From the NCBI GenBank assembly GCA_020746835.1, contig JAGPNK010000010.1, positions 1,178,001-1,242,000 on the forward strand: a stretch of DNA of 64,000 nucleotides, in the 5' to 3' direction. The notes beneath the pieces were generated by a model. The model was not told where the DNA came from and ran no database searches. It saw nothing but the letters and a program-made list of their open reading frames with translations. This DNA comes from Stachybotrys elegans. Lineage: Eukaryota > Ascomycota > Sordariomycetes > Hypocreales > Stachybotryaceae. Positions 54,324 to 64,000 of the stretch are shown one piece after another. The first letter of the stretch is position 1, and the number at the start of each line of letters is the position of its first letter. The position numbers and the translations under genes were made by a program.

Positions 54324-55754
54324 ATGGAAGTCCCTCCCTATAGACTCACGGCGACCGAGGTCGTCGCCAGCATCAAGAGCGGCAAGCTGTCCGTCGAGCA
54401 GTATGCCCAGTCGCTGCTGGGTCGCATCGCAGAGCGCGACCCCGTCGTCAAGGGCTGGGAGTATCTGAACCCGGAGTTGGTTCTGGCAGAGGCCAGGAAG
54501 CTCGATCAGGTTCCCGCCGACAAGCGCGGCCCTCTTCATGGTGTCGCCATCGCTGTCAAGGACATCATCTACACAAAGGGTACGTTGCATTCATGATTCT
54601 GGGAACAGTAGTAATTGACAGATAATACAGACATGCCCACACAGCACGGCTCTCCTGTCTACAAGGATGACGCGCCCAAGGTTGACGCTTCGTCCATCAT
54701 CATCCTCCGCCAAGCCGGCGCCCTCATCCTGGGCAAGACGACAACCACCGAATTTGCCGCCACCACGACAGGCGGCGTAGCAACTAACCCTCACGACAGC
54801 ACGCGTACGCCGGGTGGCTCCTCATCCGGCTCCGGCGCCGTCGTCGGCGACTTCCAGGCCCCCATCAGTCTCGGCACGCAGACTGGCGGCAGCACCATCC
54901 GACCAGGCTCCTACAACGGCATCTACGCCATGAAGCCCACCTGGAACGCCATCTCCAGAGACGGGCAGAAGATTTACTCGCTCATCCTCGACACGCTGGG
55001 CCTCTATGCCCGCAGCGCCGCCGACCTCGACCTCCTCTGCCAAGTCTTTGCGCTTGAAGACGACCAGCCCCCCAACCCAGCCTTCACCGTCAAGGGCGCC
55101 CGCATCGCCGTATGCAAGACCATGATCTGGCCCAAGGCCGGCCCGGGCCTCAAGGCAGCCATGGAGAAGGGTACGGAGCTTCTCCGCGCACACGGCGCCA
55201 CCGTGGAGGAGATGGAGTTTCCCGAGTCTCTGCAGGCCCTACCAGAATGGCACGCGACCGTCATTCAGTCTGACGGACGGACAGCATTCTTGCCCGAATA
55301 CAGGCTAGCCAAGGACCAAATCTCAGATCAGCTCATTGGCCAGGTGGACAATGTGCTCAAGATTTCCAGAGCCGCGCAGCTCAAGGCCTTTGACGACATT
55401 GCAGCAGCGCGGCCGGTAGTTGACGACATGCTGCGTCAGTACGATGCTGTCCTCGTTCCCAGCGTGCCCGACGAGGCGCCCAAGGGACTAGTAAGCACGG
55501 GAAGCGCGGCTTTCAACGGTATTTGGACGGTAAGCATGGAGCAATCCCGATGCTAAGATTGTGTTGCTGATCGAAGATTTCAGGCTCTACATACTCCCGT
55601 TGTCAATGTCCCGGGCTTTGCGGGTGAGAACGGCATGCCCATCGGTCTGTCGCTTGTTGCGCCTCGGTACTACGATAGGCATTTGCTGGCTGTTGCAAAG
55701 GCGGTGGGAGAGATCTTTGAGGCAGAAGGAGGGTGGAAGCCGTCCAACATTTAA
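54324..55754 (+). CDS. Amidase-signature hydrolase (GatA/AtzF-like fold)
   Basis: Exons are 54324-54579, 54631-55529 and 55584-55754, with introns GTACGT...TACAG and GTAAGC...TTCAG. The full triad is visible: catalytic Lys in HGVAIAVKDIIYTK, cis-Ser in [17 protein letters not shown] and the Ser nucleophile in LGTQTGGSTIRPGSYNG. The total is about 441 residues, usual for fungal amidases. It starts MEVPPYRLTATEVVASIKSG. Expected role: cytosolic hydrolysis of a small amide or carbamoyl compound to release ammonia. Beside a Fur permease and a PuuE-like enzyme, it could act on a ureide intermediate, but that is inference. It belongs to a different branch from the amidase at 1711-4107. Confidence 0.9.
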
Positions 55755-56135
55755 GTTGTAGTGAATAACGATTTTGCGATGAATATCCAACCATCAATTC
55801 GATATTAGCCTTGTTCAATTGCCATGAGCAATCTCCAACGCACATCATGCGATAGCAACCTGCATGACTTTTGAGGAGCAATTTGACTCACGTCATCTCA
55901 CATTCTAGCTATTCGCGTTTCCCTTCCGTCTGACCTGTGAGACTGTGACTCAAAGATACGACCTGTCAGGGTTCCTGGCCAAGGTTGCGCAACATAAGCC
56001 CCATCCGAGAATCCCACGACTCCATCCATAACTCCTAAGTCCGGTCGCCGCCAGTATTTAAGCCGTGACTTGGAGTTTCCGTATCCCCAACGTCTATGAA
56101 CACATATTTGTCTTTGCAATACATCCTCTACAATA
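55755..56135. other. Intergenic, promoter of the GST gene
   Basis: 381 nt, nothing recognised. Confidence 0.45.
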
Positions 56136-56839
56136 ATGCTCGTCGTTCACCATCTTCAACGTGCGCAGTCGGAGCGCATTGTCTGGCTCTGTGAGGAGCT
56201 GGGCCTCGAGTATGAACTCAAGACATACCAACGGGACCCTGTGACGAAAATGAGCCCGCCAGAGTACAAGGCGCTGTAAGAAAATAACTACTCTCATCTC
56301 TCCCTTTTACCTGACAATTCTGCAGCCATCCCGCGGGATCCGCGCCTATCATACAGGATGGAGACGTAACCTTGCCAGAGTCGGGTGCCATTGTCGAGTA
56401 CATCCTCAACAAATACGGCCAAGGAAAGCTTTCAATCCCTTCCACGGCGGATAACTACGCCGATTACCTCTATTATCTGCACTTTTGCAACGGATATTTC
56501 CAACCTATGCTGCTGCAGAACCTGCTCATCAAGCGGCTGGAAGTGCCCGAGGACGCATTTGCCACGCGGTTCGCAAGGGCAAGTTTCGAAAAGGGATTTT
56601 CCATCCTTGAAGAGCGTCTTTCCAAACACCCTTGGCTCGCTGGAGAAGAGTTTACGGCCGCAGACATCATGATTGTCTTCTCCTTGTCGACTATGCGGCT
56701 CTTCTTCCCTTATAGTTTGGAAAAGTACCCGGCCATCGCCGCTTTTCTAAAGAGAGTAGGGGAAAGAGAGTGCTACCAGAGGGCAATGAGCAAGGGAGAC
56801 CCAGGGTTTGAGCCCATTCTGAGCGTGACAGCCCAGTAA
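56136..56839 (+). CDS. Glutathione S-transferase
   Basis: Exon 1 (56136-56276) and exon 2 (56327-56839) join across GTAAGA...CTGCAG, giving about 217 residues. The thioredoxin-fold domain starts MLVVHHLQRAQSERIVWLCEELG (the Ser/Gln-rich active-site turn replaces the usual Ser-R-A). It contains HPAGSAPIIQDGDVTLPESGAIVEYIL, the glutathione-binding cis-Pro and the ES motif. The C-terminal helical domain has LSKHPWLAGEEFTAADIMIVFSL, the conserved N-capping box. It probably conjugates or reduces electrophiles in the cytosol. It closes the 44.5-56.8 kb gene run on the same strand as the amidase. Confidence 0.9.
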
Positions 56840-57067
56840 GAAGCATCACTTTCAGGATAAGTACACCACTCAATGATACCAGGGCTAATCTAGCCATGTT
56901 TAACAACTCTCAGCTTATATCTCAACAGTCTTTACTTCATAATATACTTCATGAATTCCTTTGTCACGATTAGAGAGCCATGCCTGCAACTGGCATCAGG
57001 CTACAAACTTGCTCCCCTGCTAACTACAGGCGAATAGCAATGAGTATCATTCTGGAATGCCCTGGAC
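56840..57067. other. Short convergent gap
   Basis: 228 nt between the convergent GST and hydrolase genes, nothing recognised. Confidence 0.4.
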
Positions 57068-58170
57068 CTATCTTAGAAACTCGACTTCCGGGAAATCAGA
57101 GGATGGCCCAGCTAAGAATCCTTCGTCACTCCCCCCAAGAGTAAAGTCCACATAATCTGATATATACTCCCTCATCACCTCCATCACCCGTTCGCCAGTA
57201 ATTGTTCCAAAGAAGAACTGTTCTAGGTCTTGGTTCTCCCGTAAACCTGTGACGTCTCCTATCAGAGAAAAGTCGCAATAGGAACCATGAAGAGCACCCC
57301 GAACACTGAGCTCCTTTAGCCACACTTCAGAATGCTTCTCGTCCATCGCATCAAAGAAGCTGGACCAGCTCTCATCCGTGGTACTGTTATGGTCCATTGA
57401 CCCGACCACCAAGAACGGCCGCTCTACTCCTGTATACTGCACGTCTCCCCAGAGTCCACCATCCAGATTAAGGCCTCCAGCGATGCGTGTTTCGTTTCTC
57501 ATTGCGGCTGCTGCTGATGCCCCCCAAAGGAATGCCCCAGGTAGGTTGTTTTTGAAATGTTGAAGGCGTCCAGCACAAACGTCACGTCCTGTGTGCGTAC
57601 GTCCAAGGCAAATTCTAGAGGAGCTGTGTTGTTTGGGCTTACAGGGCCCAGCGCGCTGAAGATAATGTCGCCATTGGGAAACAAGACGACGTCCGTCTCA
57701 TACGGATGATCCATGGTGATAACCCTATATCCCATACTTGCCAGCTGCTGTGCTGTTGCCGAGTAGAAGAGCCGGGTGGTGTTGAGGCCAGATCCAAGCA
57801 GGATTGTCGGGAAGTCTTGTTTCGATGTGGTGTTGCAAGTCGCGCGGCAAGTCTGAATCTCGAGGCCGGCTAGCACTCCTTCTGGCCAGTACACGCCGCC
57901 GAGGTATTCTACAAGAATAGCATCCTCTAGTGCTGCAACTTGAGCTGGCATGTATGGAACTGTCTGAGCTTGACAGTGCTCATGCTCAATGGGAGTAAAG
58001 TGAGAAACCATGATCCGTCTCAGATGAGTGCCGTTGAACGGATCCAGACGGGACTCGTCAACAAGCTCGGAGCTGGTCCATTGCACCGCATAAGGGCCAC
58101 GAGGTGGTGGAAACACATCTGCGAGGGCATTTCTGGCTGCGAACAGCAGCACGACCCAAGACGTCTTCAT
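57068..58170 (-). CDS. Secreted PAF-acetylhydrolase-like lipase, apparent 1-nt frameshift
   Basis: The start MKTSWVVLLFAARNALADVF (58170) is a signal peptide. ILLGSGLNTTRLFYSATAQQLASMGYRV and ITMDHPYETDVVLFPNGDIIF match fungal PAF-acetylhydrolase-type lipases. GHSFGG is the nucleophile elbow, and LHGSYCDFSLIGD carries the His region of the triad. After GHSFG the frame breaks: the G run opposite 57520-57525 has six bases where seven are needed to continue into ASAAAAMRNETRIAGGLNLDG. The downstream frame then runs intact to the stop at 57068. Conservation on both sides suggests either a homopolymer error or a very recent loss. A TATA box lies 60 nt upstream. Confidence 0.8.
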
Positions 58171-58229
58171 TGTTGCGAGGATGGTGTTTGTGTGAAGTGA
58201 AGAGAAGATAATCCCTCATCTCTTGACAC

Positions 58230-58235
58230 TTTATA
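58230..58235 (-). promoter_or_regulatory. TATA box of the PAF-acetylhydrolase-like gene
   Basis: TATAAA on the minus strand about 60 nt upstream of the start at 58170. Confidence 0.5.
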
Positions 58236-58834
58236 AGGGGCGGAACTTTTGTCATGGCCTAATTCGACTGCTCCAGGATCATGACTGGGGGTATCAGCTG
58301 CATGTATCGTCGTTGTCTAATTGTCGGCTTGCTAGCTGCAAACAGGGGATAGATGTGATGGGGTTGGTTACATGGCGTCTGCGGGTCTGAGAACTTTTGC
58401 CATGCCAGTAAGATGATGATACAGTGAGTGGATAGACGAAGTTAGCAGTCTCTGGCCTTCTCACTTGCAAGGGTGATTGCTTTCGTCGACCCACTGTGGT
58501 TTTGGAAAGAATCTATGGAGGACATGGTAGCTATGAGTGGTCATCGAGGAGGCAGTCGGCCATGCAGCACTGTTTCAACAACACCGGACAGTAAATTCCT
58601 AACAAACCGCGCCGTGGCTCACGGCATGGGTGGCAGAGGGCTGCTCGGCGAAATGATATCTTCTACTAGCCTGACCATGTGCATCGGGCTTAACGGAATT
58701 AACGAAGACATCAGAACGGTTTTAAGACTCCCCTCCGCCAGAATCCATACACTCATGCCTCTATTAAATGCCAAGTGTATCCTCGAAACTCGTGGCTCAT
58801 TAATCAAACAGCCGCTTCACATCGATTGCGAAAT
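58236..58834. other. Divergent promoter, lipase-like / SDR
   Basis: About 600 nt without further recognised features. Confidence 0.4.
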
Positions 58835-59758
58835 ATGGCATCCTACTTCATCACTGGCACCTCGAAGCCGTCGGGACTGGGTCTGGGCCTGGTCAAGGAG
58901 CTCGTTTCCAGACCGGCATCTGACATCTCCATCATCTTTGCTGTTGTTCGCTCCGACTCAGAAGAGCTGAACAAGGTGGTAGCCAGCTCGCAAGGCCGTG
59001 TACAAGTCGTCAAGGCCGATGTCACGGATGCCGAGAGCGTCAAGAAGGCTGCCGCGACGGTTGAGGAGTCACTGGGTGGCAGAGGATTGGATGTCGTCAT
59101 CAATAATGTTGGCGCGCAGCCTTTTACTCTAAATGGCATCGAAACAATGGAAGTGTAAGCGTTTCACCGGGTCCAGAGACGAGAGATGGCGCTGATTCTG
59201 CAAGCGATGTCCTCGAGTCTACATTCCGCACAAATGTGACGAGCGCGCACCTCGTCACCAGCGCGATGCTCCCATTGTTGCGGAAGGGAAGCCTCAAGAA
59301 AGTTGTCAATGTGTAAGCCCATCCCTCCATACTTCCCACCAAAAGCTCATCTCGACAGTTCATCCACGGTTGGCTCCATCGCCTTGGCCCCTGGCTACAG
59401 CCATGTACCGGTTCCGGCGTACACAATCACCAAGGCTGCGCTCAACATGTTGACGAAACAGTATGCCCTGTCTCTTGGCAAGGAGGGATTCACCGTTATT
59501 TCCATTTCTCCCGGGGTGAGTGCACAATACGGTCGTCAGTCATTGTGGATTTTAGCTAACAATGTGTAGTGGGTTAAGACGGAACTGGGTGGTGGTTCTA
59601 TCGCCGACCTCGAAGTCAACGTTTCTGTAAAAGCTTGTCTGAATATTATTAACAAGGCGGACAAGGAGTCCAACGGTCAATTCTTGGACGTCCGCGTGCC
59701 GGGATTTGAGAATTCCCCCTCACCGAACAAGTATCTTGGCGGCGAGGTCCCATGGTAG
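58835..59758 (+). CDS. Short-chain dehydrogenase/reductase
   Basis: Exons are 58835-59154, 59205-59312, 59359-59515 and 59570-59758, with four short introns or intron-like joints of the GTAAGC/GTGAGT type. The protein of about 257 residues starts MASYFITGTSKPSGLGLGLV. This is the TGxxxGxG NAD(P)-binding loop with a Ser/Pro replacement. VVINNVGAQPF is the NNAG-like motif, SSTVGSIAL carries the catalytic Ser, and YTITKAALNMLTKQYALSL carries the Tyr-xxx-Lys pair. The end reads EVPW. It belongs to the classical cytosolic SDRs that reduce or oxidise carbonyls. The cofactor and substrate are not evident. Confidence 0.9.
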
Positions 59759-59858
59759 TGACCATAGACAAGGACATGGAAGGGAGAGCGTGGCTTTTAG
59801 AAGCAAAAGATCACCTGCTTAATACATGTTATATCTTATGAATTTTCGCACCGGAGCA

Positions 59859-62290
59859 TCACCGCAGAAATGCTCGGGGATCCCAATCCGCATCCACCTC
59901 CTCCATCAAGCCGAGCTCCTTGATAGCATCAGCCCCAAGAATATCCTCCAGACGAGCAAACTTGAAGCTCGCCAGGCTACTCGTCGAGCCGTCCGGCCGC
60001 TCGTTAGCATCATCGTGCGTGACAAAGAGGCCAAGAGGGAAAGCAGGGCCAAGGCTCCTCCCGATGGCCGTGATGCCATCCGTGTTGGTGACGTGGTCGA
60101 TCTGGCCGTCGGCAGAGTCGGAAAGTGTGAATGTCCCGATGAACTCGTGAGGCTCTGCGCGGCGGTAGATGTTGTACCCGCTGACACCTTGGCAAGAAAC
60201 GAGGACGAATCCCTCCTCGCGCGTTTTACCAAGAACAATCGTGACACCCTCAACGTCACCGTGGATCTCTCCATCGCCGACTTGAGCGACCAAGAATCGC
60301 TCCTCGGTCGAATCAGGCTCGGCGGGATATCTCCAAAGAGCAGAGGGCTCCTCGCCGAGGAACAGCCAGCCGTTCTCTTCGTCTGTAACGCACCCCTCGA
60401 CCTGTCCACCGCTGCCACCAACAAAGTCCCTCACTAGGGTCGTCTCAAGCGTGCCGTCAGCCGTGGAGGTTAATTCGTATTGTAGGTAGCGAGCCGACTT
60501 CTCGTTGACAAAGAGATACTGCTTTCCAGTAGTGGGAGAACGGTAAACGCACGAGCCGTAGACTTCGTAGTCTTCTTCGACTGGCTGGATGCCGCCGGCT
60601 ATGTCCACCAGCGTGCCGTTGGGCTGCATCTCAAAAAGGCTTCTCAAAGTCAGCCATCTTGCTTGCCTCTCACCGCAATCGGGATTACTCACCAAAGTGT
60701 GTCGTCTGCACGGCAAGCCGCAAAGGCAAGGTCGATTGTGCGGTTGCCGGCCTGGAAGCCGTAGATCATGTCGACGTTGTTTGGCTCGCCCGCTTCAAAG
60801 TGGTACACGAGATGTCCAGCAAGATCAAACACTCCCAGCCCAGCGCCTTCCTCGGACTTGACTGTAGTGATGACGAGAGACAGCTCGGGTGAAACGGGAG
60901 AGACCCAGATGGCAGGGTCATCGCCGTCGCCACCATTCTCGTCCGTCTCAGTGACTGGCTCAACGAGGATGAATGAGCAGTGCAAACCGCCCCAGCCGGC
61001 GTCGCAAGAACAGATGTTTGGGCCAATGCACTGCCCATGACCAGAGCAGTCTGCTGTGCAAGTAGTCTCTCCGCACTTCTCCCCAGCGAAACCAGCGAAG
61101 CACTCGCATGTCGTTCCGCCCTCGTCATCACGGCAGTACCCGTTCGATCCGCATTCGCCGCAAATCGGTGACTTCTTTGGGCAGCTCCTCAGCTTGCGAG
61201 GGTCATACGCTGTGTCGGGCTCGATGCCGAGATCTGTCAGAGCGCCGGCGAGAGAAGCAGCTCCGAACCCGAGGAAGTCATCTCCCTCCCCAGCAAAAAC
61301 AATAGCGCCTTCGGGGTACGAAGGATTCGCAGCTTGGTAAACACTGAGTCCTTGGATTTCGATGTCTTCGATGCCGGATATAGCCAAGGTTCCAAGAAGC
61401 TCAAACTCTTGGCTATATACCGCAATCGAGGACTCGTAGCTCACGAGGATGTAGTCGGTGTTGTCGGCTACATAAATTCCCAGGCTGGTGATGGCATCTC
61501 CAGCCTTGCCGAACGTAGAAATCTCAGGAGTGCCGGTGGATTCGGCGAGAGGGATAGAATAGATGGTCTCCATATCATCCAGGCTCAATAATAGTTTGGA
61601 CAACGAAGAAGACGCAGCACACCCGGACACTTCCCAGGGGAGATCAAACATTTGGACCTGTATCGCTCAGCAACACTGGCCCGTTGCACGGAATGCAGGA
61701 CCTACCTGGACAAGCTCAAGATTGTCCTCTCGCGACCGCACCAAGTATTGTACGGCTTGCTTTTTGCCAGAGAGGTAAAGGTACTGGTTACCGGTCTTGC
61801 TCTTCCATGCACAGAGCGCCGACCAATCGCCCAGCTGTTTGTAGGAAAGCCCCTCGGCCTCCTGGAGACTTGGCAGCTCAAACGCGCGGATCAGAGAGGA
61901 GGGCTGAGCAATGGTAACCAGATAGTCCTTGTCGTCGATACCGTAGACGGTCGTGAGCAGCTTCGTGCGCCCTGTGTAAACGGAGGCAATCTCGGGGAGG
62001 CCTTCATCCACCAGGTCGTAGATAGAGAAGCCTCCGCGGTCGGGGCCTCCATTGTTGCCGAGAAGCAGCGGCGAGTCGCCATAAAAGAGAGCGGTCCAAT
62101 CCGACTCGACTTGGCCGCCAGTGACGGCCGTGACGTTGAGCACAACCTCGACAGGCTCAGCCTTGGAAAGGCGAAGCTGGACAGAGAGGGCCAGCAAGGC
62201 CACGAGGGACGCCACGATAGCCATTGTCCAAAAGCCTAGTGACTGGGCAGACTGCCGCGAGACAGAGCCGGACAGTGGTTGCTTCGCCAT
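59859..62290 (-). CDS. 3-phytase-like beta-propeller protein with EGF-like insert, membrane-anchored
   Basis: The start MAKQPLSGSVSRQSAQSLG (62290) is followed by one hydrophobic helix (FWTMAIVASLVALLALSVQL), so this is a type II anchor or uncleaved signal. A first propeller-like repeat region is followed by two to three EGF-like modules (CGECGSNGYCRDDEGGTTCE-CFAGFAGEKCG; CTADCSGHGQCIGPNICSCD-AGWGGLHC). Then comes a beta-propeller phytase domain: DGDDPAIWVSPVSPELSLVI, TTVKSEEGAGLGVFDLAGHL, VDMIYGFQAGNRTIDLAFAA, YGSCVYRSPTTGKQYLFVNE, GCVTDEENGWLFLGEEPSALW, DVEGVTIV. BPP phytases remove phosphate from phytate with bound calcium. The duplicated, EGF-split layout is seen in fungal secreted members. 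Introns lie near 61650-61710 and 60650-60695. The protein is about 760 residues. Confidence 0.85.
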
Positions 62291-63386
62291 AGGGGTTCAG
62301 CGCACGTGTATTTATGCGTCGCACGCACCTCGTCCCTTGTCTCGCTGCAGTCTTTTTTCTTAGCTTGCGCTCGGTATCCAAGGTCGGCGAGGCCCACAGG
62401 ATTCATGCAGACCCTGGAGCCCGTGTCTGTACTGGGGCACGTCATTCGTCAGTCTCCAGCGTCACACTCGTCCGTTTGGTAGGCTTCGTTCTGCCTGCAG
62501 TGCGACCTTCTGTAAAGGGAAGAAGCGCCTTGCCTGGCCACTGTTCACGAACGCGAGGGCTGCCCATGTGCCGATTTGCCATATTCATCGTTGATACACT
62601 ATGTAAAATTCCTCGCTGTCTATCACGAACTTCTTCAAGGCATTAATCTCTCGAGAGGAGCAGAAACTGGAGAAATCCAGCAAAGGCGGTCGCTATGGGA
62701 ACGGAACACAACGTAAGGTGAAGGTGCTTGATGATCAAGGTATGCAGTTGCTTGTACTCTGTCCCTTGCATTCGAGAAGAATTCCCCATCAATTGTGCCC
62801 CATGAAATAGAACTCGCATGTTTAATTTTAGATAACTTTGTTGCCTCCTCATTGAAACCTTCCCAGTAATGAGCTTGTTGACGGACAAAGGTAACAAACG
62901 TGGACATACACAGAGAGATAGAGAGCAGTCGAGCCCCAATACCGGCATTATCACAAATGCCACCTTTGCCAAGCGTTTGCGTTTCTTCATCGGCCATAAT
63001 GTTTCCAAGAATGGTAAGCTATTGAGCGACACGTATTGGGCGCAAGACAAGCAATCCGCTTTGTACTCTATCTACTCTTCCGCAGCCCTCACTATTGATT
63101 CGGTAGAAGTCATCCCTCTCCAGTATCAAGAGCTCGTTTTGCCCGTTTTGGAGCTTTCCATGACTGAAGGGCCCGTGTCCAAGCCAGATTTGGCTTGATT
63201 TCATCAGCCATGCACTAATACGTCACCTGGAAGGCTTCAGGTTACACGCAGGCTGCAGCCACCATTCGCAGCCCATGAAGACTGCAGCGCCAATCACATG
63301 ACTGTTGCTTTTCTTCCAGTGCGTTGCCATTCTTGGGCACCAATCCAGCTGAAACCTAATCTCGACACACCATCGAATCGGCCGCC
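62291..63386. other. Divergent intergenic region, no gene recognised
   Basis: This 1.1-kb stretch lies between the phytase-like gene and the RdRP gene. Only short frames with no domains are present. It presumably holds both promoters. Confidence 0.45.
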
Positions 63387-64000
63387 ATGGACGTGTTTCT
63401 GAGAAACGTGCCGCCCCATCTTACAGACCAGCGCTTGCGAGAGAACCTCGACCCTTACATCAAAGACATCGGCGTCGAGCATTGGACATGCCAGAAACCG
63501 CGCAAGAAAGACTTCGGGACAGTCACCTTCCTCCACGAGCGCGATGGGCAGATGTTCTTACAGATTTATGGAGCGCGTGGCTCCCACCGACTCAGCATTC
63601 TAAACTCCAGGGTCCTTTGCCAGAAGAGCAAAGAGCCGCTCGACACTTTCCGCCTAGCCAGCCTGAAGAAGGAGGCCGAAGAGCAATCCGAAGCCGCGCA
63701 GTAAGTATTGCAAGTCCTCTTCGGCTTTCGGGTGGCTAAGTTGACACAAACCAGCCACACCAAGGAGGCGGAAGATGGGCAGTGTGTTTTGAATTTTGAC
63801 CATATCTCGTACGGATACCTCGACTATGTTGGAAGGGACCTGTCTTACTACAGCCATGCCGACTGGCATCCGCGAGTGTCGGAGGCATCCGCCAAGTTCG
63901 CGAAACGGCAGCTTGTCATAACTTTCCCCAATTCGGCCGGCAAGTTTCGAATTGAGATGCCTTACAGGATCGTGGAATCCATCTTGGTCTCGCCAGGAAC
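63387..64000 (+). CDS. RNA-dependent RNA polymerase (RNA silencing), N-terminal part only
   Basis: Exon 1 (63387-63700) starts MDVFLRNVPPHLTDQRLREN. It forms an RRM-like domain (DVFLRNVP as RNP2-like strand; DFGTVTFLHERDGQMFLQIYG). A GTAAGT...ACCAG intron leads to exon 2 (63755 to the edge) with CVLNFDHISYGYLDYVG, then WHPRVSEASAKFAKRQLVIT and FPNSAGKFRIEMPYRIVESI. This N-terminal arrangement is typical of the fungal SAD-1/QDE-1-type cellular RdRPs that make double-stranded RNA for quelling or meiotic silencing. The catalytic DbDGD loop would lie beyond the window. It acts in the cytoplasm or perinuclear region. The assignment rests on the N-terminal domain only. Confidence 0.78.

Noticed and set aside
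1..58170. Hydrolases at 0-0.9 kb and 57-58 kb as recent duplicates
   Set aside because: They share the fold and signal peptide only. Motifs (GHSYG with YDRLGVG versus GHSFG with MDHPYETD) place them in different families.

Overview
This window is nuclear DNA from a filamentous ascomycete. It most likely comes from a sordariomycete, possibly Hypocreales. The evidence is short (about 45-75 nt) GT...CTAAC...AG introns, GC-rich coding exons, Zn2Cys6 regulators, fungus-only families (DUF4246, Fig1, F-box, Svp26/Tex261, QDE-1/SAD-1-type RdRP), and an extremely AT-rich transposon that looks mutated by RIP. No ribosomal RNA, CRISPR or bacterial feature was seen. Both ends cut through genes.

Layout. 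0-5.4 kb: a secreted alpha/beta hydrolase (cut by the left edge), an amidase with an extra N-terminal domain, and a decayed second amidase. 5.8-13 kb: a small membrane protein, a mitochondrial-type protein, the COPII cargo receptor Svp26/Tex261, NAD-isocitrate dehydrogenase subunit 1 and an F-box protein. 13.6-15.8 kb: two elongator tRNA-Met(CAT) genes with unusual extra introns, a dispersed repeat and a minisatellite. 16.7-23.7 kb: a cysteine-rich secreted protein, a DUF4246 protein, the rRNA methyltransferase BUD23 and cytosolic lysyl-tRNA synthetase. 24-29.6 kb: an amidohydrolase remnant and a divergent MFS transporter/Zn2Cys6 regulator pair. 30-41 kb: accessory genes, namely an acidic unknown protein, a Fig1-like membrane protein, an MDR oxidoreductase, a secreted HEFGH metallopeptidase, a QDR-type MFS transporter and an old-yellow-enzyme flavin oxidoreductase. 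41.5-43.8 kb: a TIR transposon with TA target duplication. 44.5-56.8 kb: DHA2 MFS transporter, PuuE-like allantoinase/deacetylase, Zn2Cys6 regulator, NCS1 (Fur-type) permease, amidase and glutathione transferase. Together these look like a ureide or hydantoin uptake and breakdown cluster. 57-64 kb: a PAF-acetylhydrolase-like enzyme, an SDR, a large membrane-anchored phytase-like protein, and the start of an RNA-dependent RNA polymerase.

The most unusual signal is the tRNA-Met pair. Each gene carries the usual intron after position 37 and also one or two inserts of about 50 nt bounded by GT and AG with a CTAAC-like branch site. Removing the inserts and the standard intron from either gene gives a full elongator tRNA-Met cloverleaf with anticodon CAT. 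In the two copies the remaining anticodon-arm-plus-intron stretches are exactly the same length (50 nt), with paired changes in stems. A conventional one-intron reading would misread the anticodon.

Two otherwise good genes (BUD23 and the PAF-acetylhydrolase-like gene) each need a single extra base in a C or G run to read through. This suggests either homopolymer errors in the assembly or recent inactivation.
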